A DNA stretch of 64,000 nucleotides from Streptomyces albofaciens JCM 4342 (GTDB lineage Bacteria; Actinomycetota; Actinomycetes; Streptomycetales; Streptomycetaceae): assembly GCF_008634025.1 (NCBI RefSeq), contig NZ_PDCM01000002.1, positions 3,125,001-3,189,000 of the forward strand. Direction: 5' to 3'. Of this stretch, positions 1 through 8,032 are shown piece by piece; position 1 is the first letter of the stretch; each line of letters opens with the position of its first letter. The translations under genes and the position numbers were made by a program. The notes beneath the pieces are model-generated. The model was not told the origin of the DNA, did no database searches, and saw only the letters and a program-made list of their open reading frames with translations.

Positions 1-26
1 CCGGGAGCGCTGCCTACGCTCACCGC

Positions 27-449
27 ATGAGCAACGAAACGCACTCCACCGCCACCACCACACCGCGCTTCGCGGCGATCGGCATGGTCGTCGCCGACAT
101 GGCGGCCTCGCTCGCCTTCTACCGCCGCCTCGGCCTCGCGGTCCCGGCGGAGGCCGACACCGCCCCGCACGCCGAGGCGACGCTGCCCGGCGGGCTGCGC
201 CTGATGTGGGACACGTACGAGACCGCGCGCTCCATCGACCCCGGGTGGACGCCGCCGGCCGGCGGCACCCCGACGGGCCTGGCGTTCGAGTGCGCGGACC
301 CGGCGGAGGTCGACAAGGTCTACGCGGAGCTGGTCGGCGCCGGGTACACCGGGGAGAAGGAACCGTGGGACGCGGACTGGGGGCAGCGGTACGCGGTGGT
401 GCGGGACCCGGACGGGCACGGGGTGGATCTGTTCGCGGCGCGGGCGTAG
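27..449 (+). CDS. VOC family (glyoxalase/bleomycin-resistance fold) protein
   Basis: A 140-residue protein with the layout of a single vicinal-oxygen-chelate domain. It opens with FAAIGMVVADMAASLAFYRRLG, the usual first strand and helix, and ends with VVRDPDGHGVDLFA, the typical last strand of the fold. VOC proteins act as metal-dependent isomerases, dioxygenases or drug-binding proteins, and nothing here fixes the substrate. The ATG at 27 is the only good start. The gene stands alone and is followed directly by a tandem repeat. The family call is secure; the function is unknown. Confidence 0.85.
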   Translation: MSNETHSTATTTPRFAAIGMVVADMAASLAFYRRLGLAVPAEADTAPHAEATLPGGLRLMWDTYETARSIDPGWTPPAGGTPTGLAFECADPAEVDKVYAELVGAGYTGEKEPWDADWGQRYAVVRDPDGHGVDLFAARA

Positions 450-450
450 A

Positions 451-650
451 ACCCGGACGTGGGAGTACGGGGGCGGAAGCGGCCGTGACACCCAGACGCG
501 GGAGTACGGGGGCGGAAGCGGCCGTGACACCCGGACGTGGGGGTACGGGGGGGCGGAAGCGGCCGTGGCGCCCGGACGTGGGGGTACGGGGGGGGCGGAA
601 GCGGCCGTGGCGCCCGGACGTGGGAGTACGCGAGCGGGAGCGGCCGTGGC
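451..650. repeat. five tandem copies of a 39-42 bp unit
   Basis: Five head-to-tail units lie at 451-489, 490-528, 529-569, 570-611 and 612-650. Each contains GGACGTGGGAGTACGG followed by a G-run and GCGGAAGCGGCCGTG. The copies differ mainly in G-run length, as expected from replication slippage. The array starts just after the VOC stop codon. No gene is visible in it. Confidence 0.9.
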
Positions 651-684
651 GCGCCGGGCCGTCCCCGTGGCCGGGCCGCCCCCG

Positions 685-909
685 CTACGGCACTTCCCGC
701 AGATACATCGCCCCGCATGAGTGACAGAAGGGTTCGGCCGCGGACGTGCCCCAGGCGTCCGCGGACTGCACCGCCGCGTCCGGTTGCAGTTCACGTCCGC
801 ACATGGACAGGGTGCTGTCCAGCCGCACCATGTGCCACATCCTGACCGGCGCGTCCGGCTTCCGCGGCGAGCCGCCGTCCGCGTACTCCGCGCGCATCTC
901 GTGCTCCAT
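685..909 (-). CDS. small conserved hypothetical protein with CxxC
   Basis: A 74-residue protein starting MEHEMRAEYADG. It holds one early cysteine (SMCGREL) and a C-terminal FCHSCGAMYLREVP, so three or four Cys/His residues could bind zinc. I chose the ATG at 909 over a GTG eight codons upstream because the extension is low complexity. I do not recognise a named family. It resembles the small zinc-ribbon-like hypothetical proteins common in Streptomyces. Function unknown. Confidence 0.6.
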   Translation of the reverse strand: MEHEMRAEYADGGSPRKPDAPVRMWHMVRLDSTLSMCGRELQPDAAVQSADAWGTSAAEPFCHSCGAMYLREVP

Positions 910-977
910 GGCGCCACACCTCCTCGCCCCCACGATGCGCCGCGCGGGGGCCGCCCGCTACCCGGCGGCGGGCCCGC

Positions 978-1889
978 TCAGAACACCGACCAGCCGGTCA
1001 GCGTCGTGAAGTGGTCCAGCGCCGCCGCGCCCGCCACCGAGTTGCCCCGGCTGTCCAGCCCGGGGCTCCACACGCACAGAGTGCAGCGCCCCGGCACGAC
1101 CGCCACGATGCCGCCGCCGACGCCGCTCTTGGCGGGCAGTCCGACCCGGTAGGCGAATTCGCCGGCCGCGTCGTACGTGCCGCAGGTCAGCATCACCGCG
1201 TTGATCCGCTTGGCCTCGCGCGCCTCCAGCAGGCGGCTGCCGTCCGCGCGCAGCCCGTGCCGGGCCAGGAATCCGCCGGCCGCCGCCAGGTCGCGGCAGC
1301 TCATCTCGATGGAGCACTGCCAGAAGTAGTGCTCGATGACGCTGGGGACCGGGTTCTCCAGGTTGCCGAAGCTCGCCATGAAGTGCGCGAGCGCCGCGTT
1401 GCGGTCGCCGTGGTCGGCCTCGGAGTCGGCCACCGCCTGGTCGAAGGCGAGGTCCGGGTTGCCGCTCTCCTCGCGCAGGAAGTGCAGCATCGTGGTGCTG
1501 GCGTCGCCGGTCAGCGTCTGGAGGCGGTCGGTGACGACCAGCGCGCCCGCGTTGATGAAGGGGTTGCGCGGTACGCCGTTCTCCCACTCCAGTTGCACGA
1601 GCGAATTGAACGGGGTGCCCGACGGTTCGCGGCCGACCCGCTTCCAGATGTCGTCGTTGTCGTTGGCCATGACCAGCGCCAGCGAGAACGTCTTCGAGAT
1701 GGACTGCACGGAGAACGGGACCTCCCAGTCCCCCACCCCGTAGACCTCGCCGTTGATGTCGGCGACCGCTATGCCGAAGCGGTCCATCGGCACCTTTTCC
1801 AGCGCCGGTATGTAATCGGCAACCTGCCCATGTCCGACATACGGCCTCGCAAAGGCCGCTACCTCCTCAAGAACGGCCTGGTAGTCCAT
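978..1889 (-). CDS. glsA: glutaminase A
   Basis: Hydrolyses L-glutamine to glutamate and ammonia in the cytoplasm. The 303-residue product has the serine-dependent, beta-lactamase-like fold of the family: the Ser-x-x-Lys pair is in VQSISKTF (residues about 63-66), followed by NAGALVVTD, ENPVPSVIEHYF and YRVGLPAKSGVGGGI near the C-terminus. The length is normal for glutaminase A. An in-frame GTG at 1898 would add three residues. The gene lies about 10 bp downstream of the regulator at 1900-2655 on the same strand, so the two are probably co-transcribed. Confidence 0.93.
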   Translation of the reverse strand: MDYQAVLEEVAAFARPYVGHGQVADYIPALEKVPMDRFGIAVADINGEVYGVGDWEVPFSVQSISKTFSLALVMANDNDDIWKRVGREPSGTPFNSLVQLEWENGVPRNPFINAGALVVTDRLQTLTGDASTTMLHFLREESGNPDLAFDQAVADSEADHGDRNAALAHFMASFGNLENPVPSVIEHYFWQCSIEMSCRDLAAAGGFLARHGLRADGSRLLEAREAKRINAVMLTCGTYDAAGEFAYRVGLPAKSGVGGGIVAVVPGRCTLCVWSPGLDSRGNSVAGAAALDHFTTLTGWSVF

Positions 1890-1899
1890 GACGGACACG

Positions 1900-2655
1900 C
1901 TAACCCGAGGCCACCAGCACCCCCAGCGGGACCCCTGCCAGCGCCTTCACCTCGCGTGCCAGGTGTGCCTGGTCCGCGTACCCGGCGCGGGCCGCCACGT
2001 CCGCGTACGGCAGGCCGCCACGGGCCAGCTCCAGCGCGCGCACCAGGCGCAGCACCCTGCCCAGCGTCTTGGGGCCGTAGCCGAACGCCGCCAGGCACCG
2101 GCGGTGCAGCTGCCGCTCGCCGACGCCGACGGACCGGGCGACCTCCGCCACCGGACGGCCGTCGGCGAGCGCGGCGGCGATCAGGCCGCGCGCCGGGTCG
2201 GGCGGGTCGTCCGCCGCCCGCAGCCGGTCCACGGCGATCTCCTCCAGCACTCTTCCGGGTGATCCGGTCCCGGCCAGTGCCCCGGCCAGCCGCGCCACCC
2301 GGTCGCGGGGCCACAGCTCCTCCAGCGGCACCCGCCGGTCGCGCAGTACGTGGGCCGGTACGCCGACGACGGCGGGCCCCTGACCGGGGGCGAAGCGCAG
2401 CCCGACGACGAGGGAGCCGGGCCGGACGGCCGGGGTGTGGGCGGTGGTGTCGGGTCCGGCCACGGTCAGGCGGCCGTCCATCCACAGCAGGTCCGTACAG
2501 CCGTCGGGCAGCACCCGCTGCGGCGCCGCCGGCACGCCGCCGGGCACCCGTTTCGCCCAGACGACCGCGCCGGGCAGCCGCGAGGCCCGCTCGCGGTACC
2601 CGCCGCGCTCCGCGTCCGCGCCCCGGCGCACGCCGTCGTCCCCCTTCGCGCTCAT
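1900..2655 (-). CDS. AraC-family transcriptional regulator
   Basis: A 251-residue regulator. The C-terminal third carries the two helix-turn-helix units of the AraC/XylS family (VAEVARSVGVGERQLHRRC, then LPYADVAARAGYADQAHLAREVK). The N-terminal part (LPDGCTDLLWMDGRLTVAGPD) matches the effector-type domain found in many actinobacterial AraC proteins (DUF6597 type). I chose the ATG at 2655 (MSAKGDD) because the upstream in-frame extension overlaps the divergent intergenic region. It precedes glsA by about 10 bp and may control it; that is inference from position only. Confidence 0.85.
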   Translation of the reverse strand: MSAKGDDGVRRGADAERGGYRERASRLPGAVVWAKRVPGGVPAAPQRVLPDGCTDLLWMDGRLTVAGPDTTAHTPAVRPGSLVVGLRFAPGQGPAVVGVPAHVLRDRRVPLEELWPRDRVARLAGALAGTGSPGRVLEEIAVDRLRAADDPPDPARGLIAAALADGRPVAEVARSVGVGERQLHRRCLAAFGYGPKTLGRVLRLVRALELARGGLPYADVAARAGYADQAHLAREVKALAGVPLGVLVASG

Positions 2656-2761
2656 ATCCCCAGCCTGGCACGGGAACGCGGGTAACGTCCGGTCCGTTGA
2701 TCGGGTACGGCCCGTGACCAGCGGGCCGTACGCCCCTCCCCCGACCCTCACGGAGGCAGCA

Positions 2762-2995
2762 ATGGCAGGCTTTCTCGACCGCGCCAAGGAGCAGGCCCAG
2801 AGCGCGCTGAATCAGGGCAAGCAGAAGGTCGACGAGGTCCAGCAGCAGCGGGCGGGCAACGACCTGCTGAAGAAGCTGGGCGCGGCCTATTACGCCGAGC
2901 GCCGCGGCAGCGGCTCCGCCCAGGCCACCCAGGAAGCGCTGAGCGCGCTGGAAGCCCATATCGCCACCCATGGCGACGGCTTCCTGCGCGGCTGA
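2762..2995 (+). CDS. small conserved hypothetical protein
   Basis: A 77-residue, soluble, charged protein (MAGFLDRAKEQAQSALNQGK...) with amphipathic helical character through residues 3-60 and no membrane segment or cysteines. ATG at 2762 follows GGAGGCAGCA, a good ribosome binding site. Similar short proteins are common in Streptomyces genomes, without an assigned role. It is divergent from the AraC/glsA pair and is followed by the amidase gene. Confidence 0.7.
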   Translation: MAGFLDRAKEQAQSALNQGKQKVDEVQQQRAGNDLLKKLGAAYYAERRGSGSAQATQEALSALEAHIATHGDGFLRG

Positions 2996-3151
2996 AAAAG
3001 GAGGGGAAAAAGTGGTGGAAAGCGGCTGAAACCGCTCGCTCACCCGCTCGCACACGCGACGAACGGCTGGCCTGGGACCTGACGTTCCAGTACAAGCGTT
3101 TTACGAGGCGGTGCGCGGTCGGCGGCCGCCGCGCACCGAACGGAGTCGGCC

Positions 3152-3745
3152 ATGGCCCCACCCATGTCCGCGAACACCTTCCTCAAGGCCCTCAGAGACG
3201 AAGGCCTGGAGGTCGTCGAGGTCGGCGAGTGGCGCACCCACAACCGCAACGGCCACGGCGCCTGGGGACCGGTGCACGGTGTGGTGATCCACCACACCGT
3301 CACGTCCGGCACCGACGAGACGGTCCGCCTGTGCTACGACGGCACCTCCGCGCTGCCCGGCCCGCTGTGCCACGGCGTGATCACCAAGGACGGCCGGGTC
3401 CACCTGGTCGGCTGCGGCCGCAGCAACCACGCGGGCAGCGGCGACCGGGACGTCCTGAACGCCGTGATCGCCGAGAAGAAGCAGCTGCCCCCCACCAACC
3501 AGTACAACGCCGACGGCAACGTCCACTTCTACGGCTTCGAGTGCGAGAACCTGGGTGACGGCCGGGACCCCTGGCCCGAGGCCCAGCTGGAGGCCGTCGA
3601 GAAGGCCGCGGCCGCGCTGTGCCGCGTCCACGGCTGGAACGAGTACTCCGTCATCGGCCACCTGGAGTGGCGCGCCGACAAGATAGACCCCAAGGGCTTC
3701 ACGATGAAGGACATGCGCGCCCGCATCGGTGCCCGGCTGAAGTAG
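3152..3745 (+). CDS. N-acetylmuramoyl-L-alanine amidase (amidase_2/PGRP fold)
   Basis: A 197-residue zinc amidase of the T7-lysozyme/peptidoglycan-recognition type, which cuts the bond between muramic acid and L-alanine. Zinc ligands fit VVIHHTVTSG (first His pair) and SVIGHLEWRADKIDPKG (late His, with the K/D of the family). The middle section YGFECENLGDG is also typical. No signal peptide is seen, so either it acts after lysis, in spores, or it is exported in another way. It may be a cryptic phage-type endolysin; the GC content is like the host. Confidence 0.85.
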   Translation: MAPPMSANTFLKALRDEGLEVVEVGEWRTHNRNGHGAWGPVHGVVIHHTVTSGTDETVRLCYDGTSALPGPLCHGVITKDGRVHLVGCGRSNHAGSGDRDVLNAVIAEKKQLPPTNQYNADGNVHFYGFECENLGDGRDPWPEAQLEAVEKAAAALCRVHGWNEYSVIGHLEWRADKIDPKGFTMKDMRARIGARLK

Positions 3746-3764
3746 CCCCCGCCGGCACGCGACA

Positions 3765-4715
3765 ATGGGTCGCGTGACCACCCCCGCCCCCGGGCTCGCC
3801 GCACTGCGGCCGCGGCTGCCGTCCCCGCTCCAGCGGATCGAGGACGAGCGGTTCGCGCGCCGCGGTGTGCGGCTGCTCCTCAAGCGGGACGACCTGATAC
3901 ATCCCGAGCTGCCCGGCAACAAGTGGCGCAAGCTGGAGCCCAACCTGCGGGCGGCCGCCGCGGCCGGGGAGCGCACCCTGCTCACGTTCGGCGGCGCCTA
4001 TTCGAACCACCTGCGGGCCACCGCCGCGGCCGGCCGTCTGCTGGGCTTCGCGACGATCGGCGTCATACGGGGCGCGGAGCTGGCCGGCAAGCCGCTCAAC
4101 CCGTTCCTGGCGCGCTGCGCCGCCGACGGCATGCGGCTGCACTTCGTCGACCGTGCCACCTACCGCCGCAAGGCCGAACCGGAGGTCGCCGCGGAGCTGC
4201 GCGAACGTTTCGGCCCGCACTACGTGGTCCCGGAGGGCGGCAGCAACGCGCTCGCCGCCCAGGGCTGTACGGCCCTCGGCCGGGAACTGCGCGGCGAGAC
4301 CGACGTGGCCGCCGTCGCCTGCGGGACCGGCGGCACCCTGGCGGGCCTGGCCGCGGGGCTGGCGCCGGAGCAGCGGGCCCTCGGCATCCCCGTACTCAAG
4401 GGCGGCAGCCCGCACTTCCTCGTCGCCGACACCGAACGCCTCCAGCACGCGGCCTTCGGCGGCCGGCGCGGCACCTGGGACCTGGACGCCCGCTTCCACT
4501 GCGGCGGCTACGCCCGCCGCACCCCCGAACTGGACGCCTTCGCAGCGGACTTCGAGTCCCGGCACGGCGTCCCCGTGGAGCGCCTCTACGTGGCGAAGCT
4601 CCTCCTGGGCTTGACCACCCTGGCCGAGGAGGGGGCCTTCGCCCCCGGTACGACGGTCACCGCCGTCGTCACGGGCGCGCCCTGGGAGAAGCCCCCTGAC
4701 AGGCGCGCCCGGTAA
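3765..4715 (+). CDS. PLP-dependent ACC deaminase / D-cysteine desulfhydrase family enzyme
   Basis: A 316-residue fold-type II PLP enzyme. The lysine that binds PLP is in LPGNKWRKLEPNL, followed by LLTFGGAYSNHLRATAAA, the signature of 1-aminocyclopropane-1-carboxylate deaminase and D-cysteine desulfhydrase. VPEGGSNALAAQG and ACGTGGTLAGLAAG form the phosphate-binding part. Sequence alone does not separate ACC deaminase from D-cysteine desulfhydrase. The start may be ATG 3765 or GTG 3774. It follows the amidase by 19 bp. Confidence 0.85.
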   Translation: MGRVTTPAPGLAALRPRLPSPLQRIEDERFARRGVRLLLKRDDLIHPELPGNKWRKLEPNLRAAAAAGERTLLTFGGAYSNHLRATAAAGRLLGFATIGVIRGAELAGKPLNPFLARCAADGMRLHFVDRATYRRKAEPEVAAELRERFGPHYVVPEGGSNALAAQGCTALGRELRGETDVAAVACGTGGTLAGLAAGLAPEQRALGIPVLKGGSPHFLVADTERLQHAAFGGRRGTWDLDARFHCGGYARRTPELDAFAADFESRHGVPVERLYVAKLLLGLTTLAEEGAFAPGTTVTAVVTGAPWEKPPDRRAR

Positions 4716-4741
4716 GGCCATGCGGCGCTCGGACGAGCCCG

Positions 4742-6346
4742 CTAATCGGCCCCCTCCCGGTACGCCGCCGCCTCTTCCAGGTCCAGCCGCTTCAGCAGCG
4801 TCCGCATCATCTCGTCGTCGATCCGCCGCTCGTCCCGCATCCGGACGAACACCTTCCGCTCGGCGTCGATCATTTCCCGCGCCAGCCGCCGGTACGTGTC
4901 GTCCGCCGACTCCCCCGTCACCTCGTTGACCGTCCCCAGCCGCTCCCACACGGCGTTGCGCCGCCGTTCCAGGACCGTACGCAGCCGGTCGGCCAGCGGG
5001 CCCGGGAGCGCGTTGCGCGGGTCCTCCAGCAGCGCGTCGAGCCGCTGTTCCGCGGCCCGCGACGCCTCGTTCTGCACCTGCGCCTCGGCGAGCGTCTCGC
5101 CCCGTACGTCCCGCTGCGGCAGCCGCAGCGCGCGGATCAGCGGCGGCAGCGTGAGCCCCTGGACGACGAGCGTGCCGATGACCGTCGTGAAGGTCAGGAA
5201 GAGCACCAGGTTGCGGGCCGGGAACCCCTCGTCGGAGCCGTGCAGGGTCATCGGGATGGAGAACGCGATCGCCAGCGACACCACACCCCGCATGCCGGCC
5301 CAGCCGACGATCACGGGCGCCTTCCAGTTCGTGGCGGGCTCGCGGGTGCGGATGCGTTCCGAGAGCACCCGCGGCACGAACGTCGCGGGGAACACCCACA
5401 CGAAGCGCGCGAGGACCACCACCACGAACACCATGACCGCGTACCAGGCCGCCTCCCCGCCGCCGAACTCGCCCAGCCCGCGCAGCACCACCGGCAGTTG
5501 CAGGCCGATGAGCGCGAACACCGACGACTCCAGTACGAAGGAGACCATCTTCCACACGGCCTCCTCCTGGAGCCGCGTCTCGAAGTCGACCTGCCAGGAC
5601 CGGTGCCCCAGATAGAGGGCGACCACGACGACCGCCAGCACTCCGGACGCCCCGAACTCCTCGGCCACCTGATAGGCCACGAACGGGATGAGCAGCGACA
5701 GGGTGTTCTCCAGCAGCGGCGCGTCCCGCAGCCGGCAGCGCAGCCAGTGCAGCGGGATCATCAGCACCACCCCGACCCCGATGCCGCCCAGCGCGGCGAC
5801 CGCGAACTCCCGGATGCCGTCGGTCCAGGTCGCGCCCACCCCGGCGGCCGCGGCCACCGCCACCTTGTACGCGGTGATCGCGGTCGCGTCGTTGACCAGC
5901 GACTCGCCCTGGAGGATCGTCGTGATCCGGTTCGGCAGGCCCAGTCTGCGGGCGATGGCGGTGGCGGCCACCGCGTCCGGCGGCGCGACCACCGCGCCCA
6001 GCACGAGCGCCGCCGCCAGCGGCAGGTCCGGGATCATCAGGTACGCGACGTACCCGACGACGACCGTCGCGAAGAGCACATAGCCGACCGACAGCAGCGC
6101 CACCGGCCGCAGGTTGGCCCGCAGGTCCAGGTAGGAGCTCTCCAGCGCGGCGGTGTGCAGCAGCGGGGGCAGCAGCAGCGGCAGCACGATGTGCGGGTCG
6201 AGGGTGTAGTCCGGTACGCCCGGGATGTACGAGGCGGCCAGCCCTGCGGCGACCAGCAGCAGCGGCACGGGCACGGGCGTGCGCCGGGCGGCCCCGGCGA
6301 CCGCCGCGCTTCCCGCGACCAGCAGCAGAAGTGGCATCACGTCCAT
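4742..6346 (-). CDS. CPA1-family Na+/H+ antiporter
   Basis: A membrane protein of about 534 residues beginning MDVMPLLLLVAGSAAV, with around twelve hydrophobic segments in the first 390 residues and a hydrophilic C-terminal tail rich in Glu and Arg. The motif VAPPDAVAATAIARRLGLP followed by GESLVNDATAITAY is the ion-binding core of the CPA1 (NhaP/YjcE) family. These proteins exchange cytoplasmic Na+ for protons to control pH and salt stress. The ATG at 6346 is preferred to one 24 codons upstream because the extension is repetitive sequence. The gene converges on the PLP enzyme. Confidence 0.9.
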   Translation of the reverse strand: MDVMPLLLLVAGSAAVAGAARRTPVPVPLLLVAAGLAASYIPGVPDYTLDPHIVLPLLLPPLLHTAALESSYLDLRANLRPVALLSVGYVLFATVVVGYVAYLMIPDLPLAAALVLGAVVAPPDAVAATAIARRLGLPNRITTILQGESLVNDATAITAYKVAVAAAAGVGATWTDGIREFAVAALGGIGVGVVLMIPLHWLRCRLRDAPLLENTLSLLIPFVAYQVAEEFGASGVLAVVVVALYLGHRSWQVDFETRLQEEAVWKMVSFVLESSVFALIGLQLPVVLRGLGEFGGGEAAWYAVMVFVVVVLARFVWVFPATFVPRVLSERIRTREPATNWKAPVIVGWAGMRGVVSLAIAFSIPMTLHGSDEGFPARNLVLFLTFTTVIGTLVVQGLTLPPLIRALRLPQRDVRGETLAEAQVQNEASRAAEQRLDALLEDPRNALPGPLADRLRTVLERRRNAVWERLGTVNEVTGESADDTYRRLAREMIDAERKVFVRMRDERRIDDEMMRTLLKRLDLEEAAAYREGAD

Positions 6347-6456
6347 CGGCCTCGCCCGTCCCGTCCCGTCCCGTCCCGCCGGGCCGGCCCGTGCCGTCCC
6401 GGTCACCGTGGCGGCCATCCGTGCCGTACCCGCCGGTGCGATCTAACCTGGCAATC

Positions 6457-6717
6457 ATGAGCGAGTGCCCGCACGTTCCCGAACTGCCGCGCCCCGAGCC
6501 GGCCCCGCTGACCGACACCTGCCCCGAGTGCCGGGCGGTCGGCAGCCATCCCGTACAGCTGCGGCTGTGCCTGGAGTGCGGACACGTCGGCTGCTGCGAC
6601 TCCTCGCCGTTCCGGCACGCCACGGCCCACTACGCGGCGACCGGCCACGCGGTGATGCGCTCGTACGAGCCGGGCGAGTCCTGGCGGTGGTGCTTCGTCG
6701 ACGAGATGCTCGTCTGA
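6457..6717 (+). CDS. UBP-type zinc finger protein
   Basis: An 86-residue protein that is essentially a single ZnF-UBP domain: CPHVP at the start, then TCPECRAVGSHPVQLRLCLECGHVGCCDSS, then HATAHYAATGHAVM and a final SWRWCFVDEMLV. In eukaryotes this fold binds free ubiquitin C-termini. Bacterial single-domain forms are widespread in actinobacteria, with no established partner. It is divergent from the antiporter; about 110 bp separates the starts, and that gap holds a short CGTCC tandem run (about 6357-6379). Confidence 0.88.
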   Translation: MSECPHVPELPRPEPAPLTDTCPECRAVGSHPVQLRLCLECGHVGCCDSSPFRHATAHYAATGHAVMRSYEPGESWRWCFVDEMLV

Positions 6718-6843
6718 CGAAGGCGCCGGAAGCCGAACAAAAGGGGCGCCCGGAAAGGGGGGCCGGAAGGGCGCCCGACCGGCCTCCGGGCCGAATCCCG
6801 GACCCCGCGGCCGATTGTCGGTGCCGCCCGCTAGCCTTCAGGC

Positions 6844-7332
6844 ATGATCCGCACCGCGACGGTCGACGACGTTCCCGTCATCCACACGATGATCCGCGAG
6901 CTGGCCGCGTACGAACGGGAGCCGGACGCCGCGAAGGCCACCGAGGCGCAGCTGCGCGAGGCCCTCTTCGGCGAGCACCCGGCCGTCTTCGCGCTCCTGG
7001 CCGAGGACGCCGGGAGCCCCGTCGGCTTCGCTCTGTGGTTCCGCAACTTCTCGACGTGGACGGGCACGCACGGTGTCTATCTGGAGGATCTCTACGTCCG
7101 CCCCGAGGCCCGCGGCGGCGGCCACGGCAAGGCGCTGCTGGCGGCCCTCGCGGAGATATGCGTGGAGCGCGGCTACGCACGTTTCGAGTGGTCAGTCCTG
7201 GATTGGAACGAACCGTCCATCGGTTTTTACCGGTCGATCGGCGCGGAACCCATGGACGAATGGACCGTCTTCCGGCTCACTGGAGATGCACTGCGCAACC
7301 TTGCGGGCGTCTCGAACGTCAACGCAGCGTAA
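6844..7332 (+). CDS. GNAT-family N-acetyltransferase
   Basis: A 162-residue acetyl-CoA-dependent acetyltransferase. The acetyl-CoA site is YVRPEARGGGHGKALLAALAE, and the family strands GVYLEDLYV and ARFEWSVLDWNEPSIGFYRSIGA follow the order typical of diamine (spermidine/spermine-like) acetyltransferases. The substrate is inferred only at family level. The gene lies upstream of the sigH locus and is separated from it by about 270 bp of regulatory DNA. Confidence 0.88.
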   Translation: MIRTATVDDVPVIHTMIRELAAYEREPDAAKATEAQLREALFGEHPAVFALLAEDAGSPVGFALWFRNFSTWTGTHGVYLEDLYVRPEARGGGHGKALLAALAEICVERGYARFEWSVLDWNEPSIGFYRSIGAEPMDEWTVFRLTGDALRNLAGVSNVNAA

Positions 7333-7602
7333 TCAGCTTCGATTTGGCAGTGCAGACCCCTAGCCACTGTCCGTACCCGTAGGCTTACAATGAGTGACAG
7401 TCGTAGGACTGCGGGACGCTGCGGGACAAGCCGTCGCGCCGGAGGTCGGCCCTGCCTCTTCCGGGCGACATCGCCCCGCAGATCGCGATAGCGTCGCAGG
7501 CGAACCACGTGCCGCGCCGGAGCGTTCCCCTCTTGTTCGCGAGAGGGGCCGCGACCGGCGCGAATATCAGCTCAACCAGCTTGTGTCACCTTGGAGGTGA
7601 GG

Positions 7603-8016
7603 GTGTCCCAGATCGCAGGCGAGCCCGGGACCCAGGACTTCGTGGAAGTCCGGTTGCCCGCTGCGGGTGCCTACCTGTCGGTGCTGCGTACGGCCACGGC
7701 CGGCCTCGCAGCCCGCTTGGACTTCACCCTCGACGAGATCGAGGATCTGCGCATCGCCGTGGACGAGGCGTGCGCGATTCTTCTGCAACAGGCCGTGCCG
7801 GGCTCCGTGCTGAGCTGCGTCTTCCGCCTGATCGACGACGCGCTGCAGGTGACCGTCTCGGCCCCGACGACCGACGGCCGCGCCCCCGAGCGCGACACCT
7901 TCGCCTGGACGGTGCTCTCCGCGCTGGCCGGCAAGGTCGACTCCACCGTCGCGGAGGACCGTACGGTCACGATCAGCCTGTACAAGGAGCGCGGCGCCGG
8001 TCCCGGACCGTCATGA
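7603..8016 (+). CDS. prsH: anti-sigma factor, RsbW/SpoIIAB-like (UshX/PrsH type)
   Basis: A serine-kinase-like anti-sigma factor of 137 residues that would bind and inactivate the sigma factor encoded 17 bp downstream. The GHKL ATPase fold is seen as DFTLDEIEDLRIAVDEACAILLQQA (N-box region) and ISLYKERGAG at the end. The GTG at 7603 fits a GGAGGTGAG ribosome binding site at 7593-7601; more upstream in-frame TTG/GTG codons lie inside that site. In S. coelicolor the equivalent protein inhibits SigH and is countered by BldG. The GNAT-prsH gap of about 270 bp probably holds several promoters; I could not define one with confidence. Confidence 0.88.
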   Translation: MSQIAGEPGTQDFVEVRLPAAGAYLSVLRTATAGLAARLDFTLDEIEDLRIAVDEACAILLQQAVPGSVLSCVFRLIDDALQVTVSAPTTDGRAPERDTFAWTVLSALAGKVDSTVAEDRTVTISLYKERGAGPGPS

Positions 8017-8032
8017 CCGAACAGGGGGCCCC

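Noticed and set aside
3152..3745. The amidase as a prophage endolysin
   Set aside because: No holin, phage genes or att sites nearby, and composition is host-like; more likely a chromosomal amidase.
3699..6623. A 974-codon open frame antisense to the PLP enzyme and in another frame of the antiporter
   Set aside because: It is Arg/Gly/Ala-rich shadow coding produced by high GC; the antiporter and the PLP enzyme explain the DNA with clear motifs.
7333..7602. A SigH- or SigB-type promoter (GTTT-N14-16-GGGTA) before prsH
   Set aside because: I did not find a pair of hexamers with acceptable spacing in this region.
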